DNA of 38,292 nt from an uncultured Clostridia bacterium (GTDB lineage: Bacteria > Bacillota > Clostridia > TANB77 > CAG-508), in assembly GCA_934122035.1 (NCBI GenBank), contig CAKOVP010000011.1, positions 1-38,292 of the forward strand. The letters run 5' to 3'. This document shows positions 36,950-38,292 of this stretch, one piece after another. The notes under the pieces were generated by a model that did not search any database, was not told the DNA's origin, and saw nothing but the letters and a program-made list of their open reading frames with translations. The position numbers were made by a program, and so were the translations under genes. Positions within the stretch are counted from its first letter, which is position 1, and every line of letters begins with the position of its first letter.

Positions 36950-38152
36950 ATGATTATTCGTGAAAAATATTTATCTAAAATTAGACCATTCTATGACCAA
37001 GATTTGATAAAAGTCATAATGGGTGTTAGAAGATGTGGTAAGTCAGTTATATTATTACAAATAATAGATGAGTTAAAAGCAAGAGGAATACCAGAATCTC
37101 AAATAATATATATAAACTTTGAATATGAAGATTATTCTTTTATAAAAAATGATATGGATTTACACAATTACATTAAAGAAAAAATAGTAAGTAAAGATAA
37201 ATATTATTTATTCTTTGATGAAATTCAAAATGTCGAACACTGGGAAAAAGCGATAAATTCATTTAAGGCATCTAAAAATGTATCAATATTCATTACTGGT
37301 TCTAATAGTGATTTATTATCGGGAGAACTTGCTACACATATAGCAGGAAGATATGTAAGTTTTAAAACCTATCCATTCACATTTAAAGAAGTATGTGAGC
37401 TTAAAAATATAACAGATAGAAAAGATATAGAAGAAGTATTTGATGACTATATGACTTGGGGAGGAATGCCACAAAGATTTATGATGACAGATGAAGTTCA
37501 GACAAGAACATATTTATCAGACATCTATAATTCTATATTAGTAAAAGACATTATAGCAAGATTTAATATAAAAGATTTAGATCTATTTAATAGAATAGTA
37601 GAATATATAGTTACAACACCATCTCAAAATTTTTCGGCAGAAAGTTTATCAAATTATTTTGCAAATAAAGATGATAGAGAAGTCTCAAAAATAACTCTAT
37701 ATAACTATTTAGAATATATGACAAAAGCTATGATGATAAATAAAGCTGATAGATATGATGTTAGAGGAAAGAGAATATTAAATGGTAAATACAAATATTA
37801 TTTAACCGATTTAGGATTTGGTCAAATAATGAATATTGGAAAAAGACCACAACTAGGAGCATATTTAGAAAATATTGTATATAATGAATTACTATCTAGG
37901 GGATATGATGTTAAGGTCGGAAATTTAGAAAATGGAGAGATAGACTTTATAGCAACAAGATTCAAAGAAAAGATATATATTCAAGTAGCATACATTTTAG
38001 CAGATGATTCTGTTATTGAAAGAGAATTTGGAGCATTTAAAAGTATAGAAGATAACTATCCTAAATATGTTTTAACAATGGATAAATTTGATTTTTCACA
38101 AAATGGTATAATTCATAAAAATGTAATAGATTGGTTATTAGAAGAAAAATAA
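36950..38152 (+). CDS. AAA_14/DUF4143 ATP-binding protein
   Basis: A 400-aa ATPase of the widespread AAA_14 plus DUF4143 family. ATG 36950 follows AGAGGAG (36937-36943); the frame extends to GTG 36929, upstream of that site. Walker A is GVRRCGKSV (about residues 25-33), Walker B is YYLFFDEIQN, and the sensor-like ITGSNSDLLSGEL and RY-to-YPFTFKE segments are typical. The C-terminal DUF4143 part has a PD-(D/E)xK-nuclease-like pattern, GEIDFIATRFKEKIYIQVAY. Function is unknown for the family; members are common, often in several copies, in anaerobe genomes and frequently look mobile. Here the gene is a self-contained cassette with its own promoter, repeats and terminator, adjoining the truncated end of the glucan synthase. 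Confidence 0.9.
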   Translation: MIIREKYLSKIRPFYDQDLIKVIMGVRRCGKSVILLQIIDELKARGIPESQIIYINFEYEDYSFIKNDMDLHNYIKEKIVSKDKYYLFFDEIQNVEHWEKAINSFKASKNVSIFITGSNSDLLSGELATHIAGRYVSFKTYPFTFKEVCELKNITDRKDIEEVFDDYMTWGGMPQRFMMTDEVQTRTYLSDIYNSILVKDIIARFNIKDLDLFNRIVEYIVTTPSQNFSAESLSNYFANKDDREVSKITLYNYLEYMTKAMMINKADRYDVRGKRILNGKYKYYLTDLGFGQIMNIGKRPQLGAYLENIVYNELLSRGYDVKVGNLENGEIDFIATRFKEKIYIQVAYILADDSVIEREFGAFKSIEDNYPKYVLTMDKFDFSQNGIIHKNVIDWLLEEK

Positions 38153-38208
38153 GAAATTAAATAATAATATAGTAATTTATGAAATAGTACGAAAAATATA
38201 TTATATAG

Positions 38209-38240
38209 CCTTAAGACAAAATCTTAAGGTTTATTTTTTT
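38209..38240 (+). terminator. Intrinsic terminator of the ATPase gene
   Basis: CCTTAAGA (38209-38216), loop CAAAA, TCTTAAGG (38222-38229), then TTTATTTTTTT. Confidence 0.92.
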
Positions 38241-38292
38241 GCCCTAAACTTATACTAAAAATTATTTTTAAAGCCTTAAAATTGAATTTGAG

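Overview
The window is a low-GC, high-AT stretch of chromosome from a Gram-positive, probably anaerobic bacterium of the Clostridia type. The evidence is A/T-rich codon use, AAGGAGG-type ribosome sites, TTG and GTG starts, and an oxygen-sensitive class III ribonucleotide reductase. A CwlD-type spore-cortex amidase, Gram-positive surface proteins and a YifB-DprA-YraN cluster point the same way. TGA is used as a stop (yraN), so the code is the ordinary bacterial one. The species cannot be named from the sequence; an uncultured gut Clostridia lineage is a guess.

Layout: (1) 1-1170, a YqeG-type HAD phosphatase and an hsp20 chaperone gene with a CIRCE-like heat-shock operator. (2) 1170-2670, a decayed accessory stretch with no intact gene. 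It holds a minus-strand RNA with the sequence signature and fold of a type II (Cas9) tracrRNA, although no cas gene or CRISPR array is in the window, and a 469-bp IS30-family remnant with terminal inverted repeats and a transposase missing its catalytic core. (3) 2675-5734, the DNA-uptake/recombination cluster comM(yifB)-dprA-yraN, in which comM carries an apparent one-base insertion. (4) 6082-16811, a two-gene operon with a consensus promoter and a strong terminator, encoding two giant secreted, membrane-anchored surface proteins (1677 and 1851 aa) with SdrD-B/DUF11-like repeats. (5) 17395-20199, nrdD-nrdG, with overlapping genes and a perfect palindrome inside the promoter. (6) 20360-28154, rpoB-rpoC behind a roughly 350-nt leader containing an intrinsic terminator and a second long hairpin. 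(7) 28251-36785, a cwlD-like amidase followed by a very large cyclic beta-1,2-glucan synthase gene. Its ribosome site is buried in a 12-bp hairpin and its 3' end is cut off. (8) 36834-38240, a self-contained AAA/DUF4143 ATPase gene with its own promoter, repeat cluster and terminator, lying exactly where the glucan synthase is broken.

Themes: most units are separate transcripts with consensus sigma-A promoters (TTGACA-like, 17-nt spacing, TATAAT-like) and clear hairpin/T-run terminators. Several 5' leaders (rpoB, glucan synthase, nrdD, dprA, cwlD) have more secondary structure or symmetry than simple UTRs need. The most unexpected items are the orphan tracrRNA-like gene, the structured rpoB leader, and the hairpin that hides the glucan synthase ribosome site. 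All family calls are from reading motifs; no database search was run.
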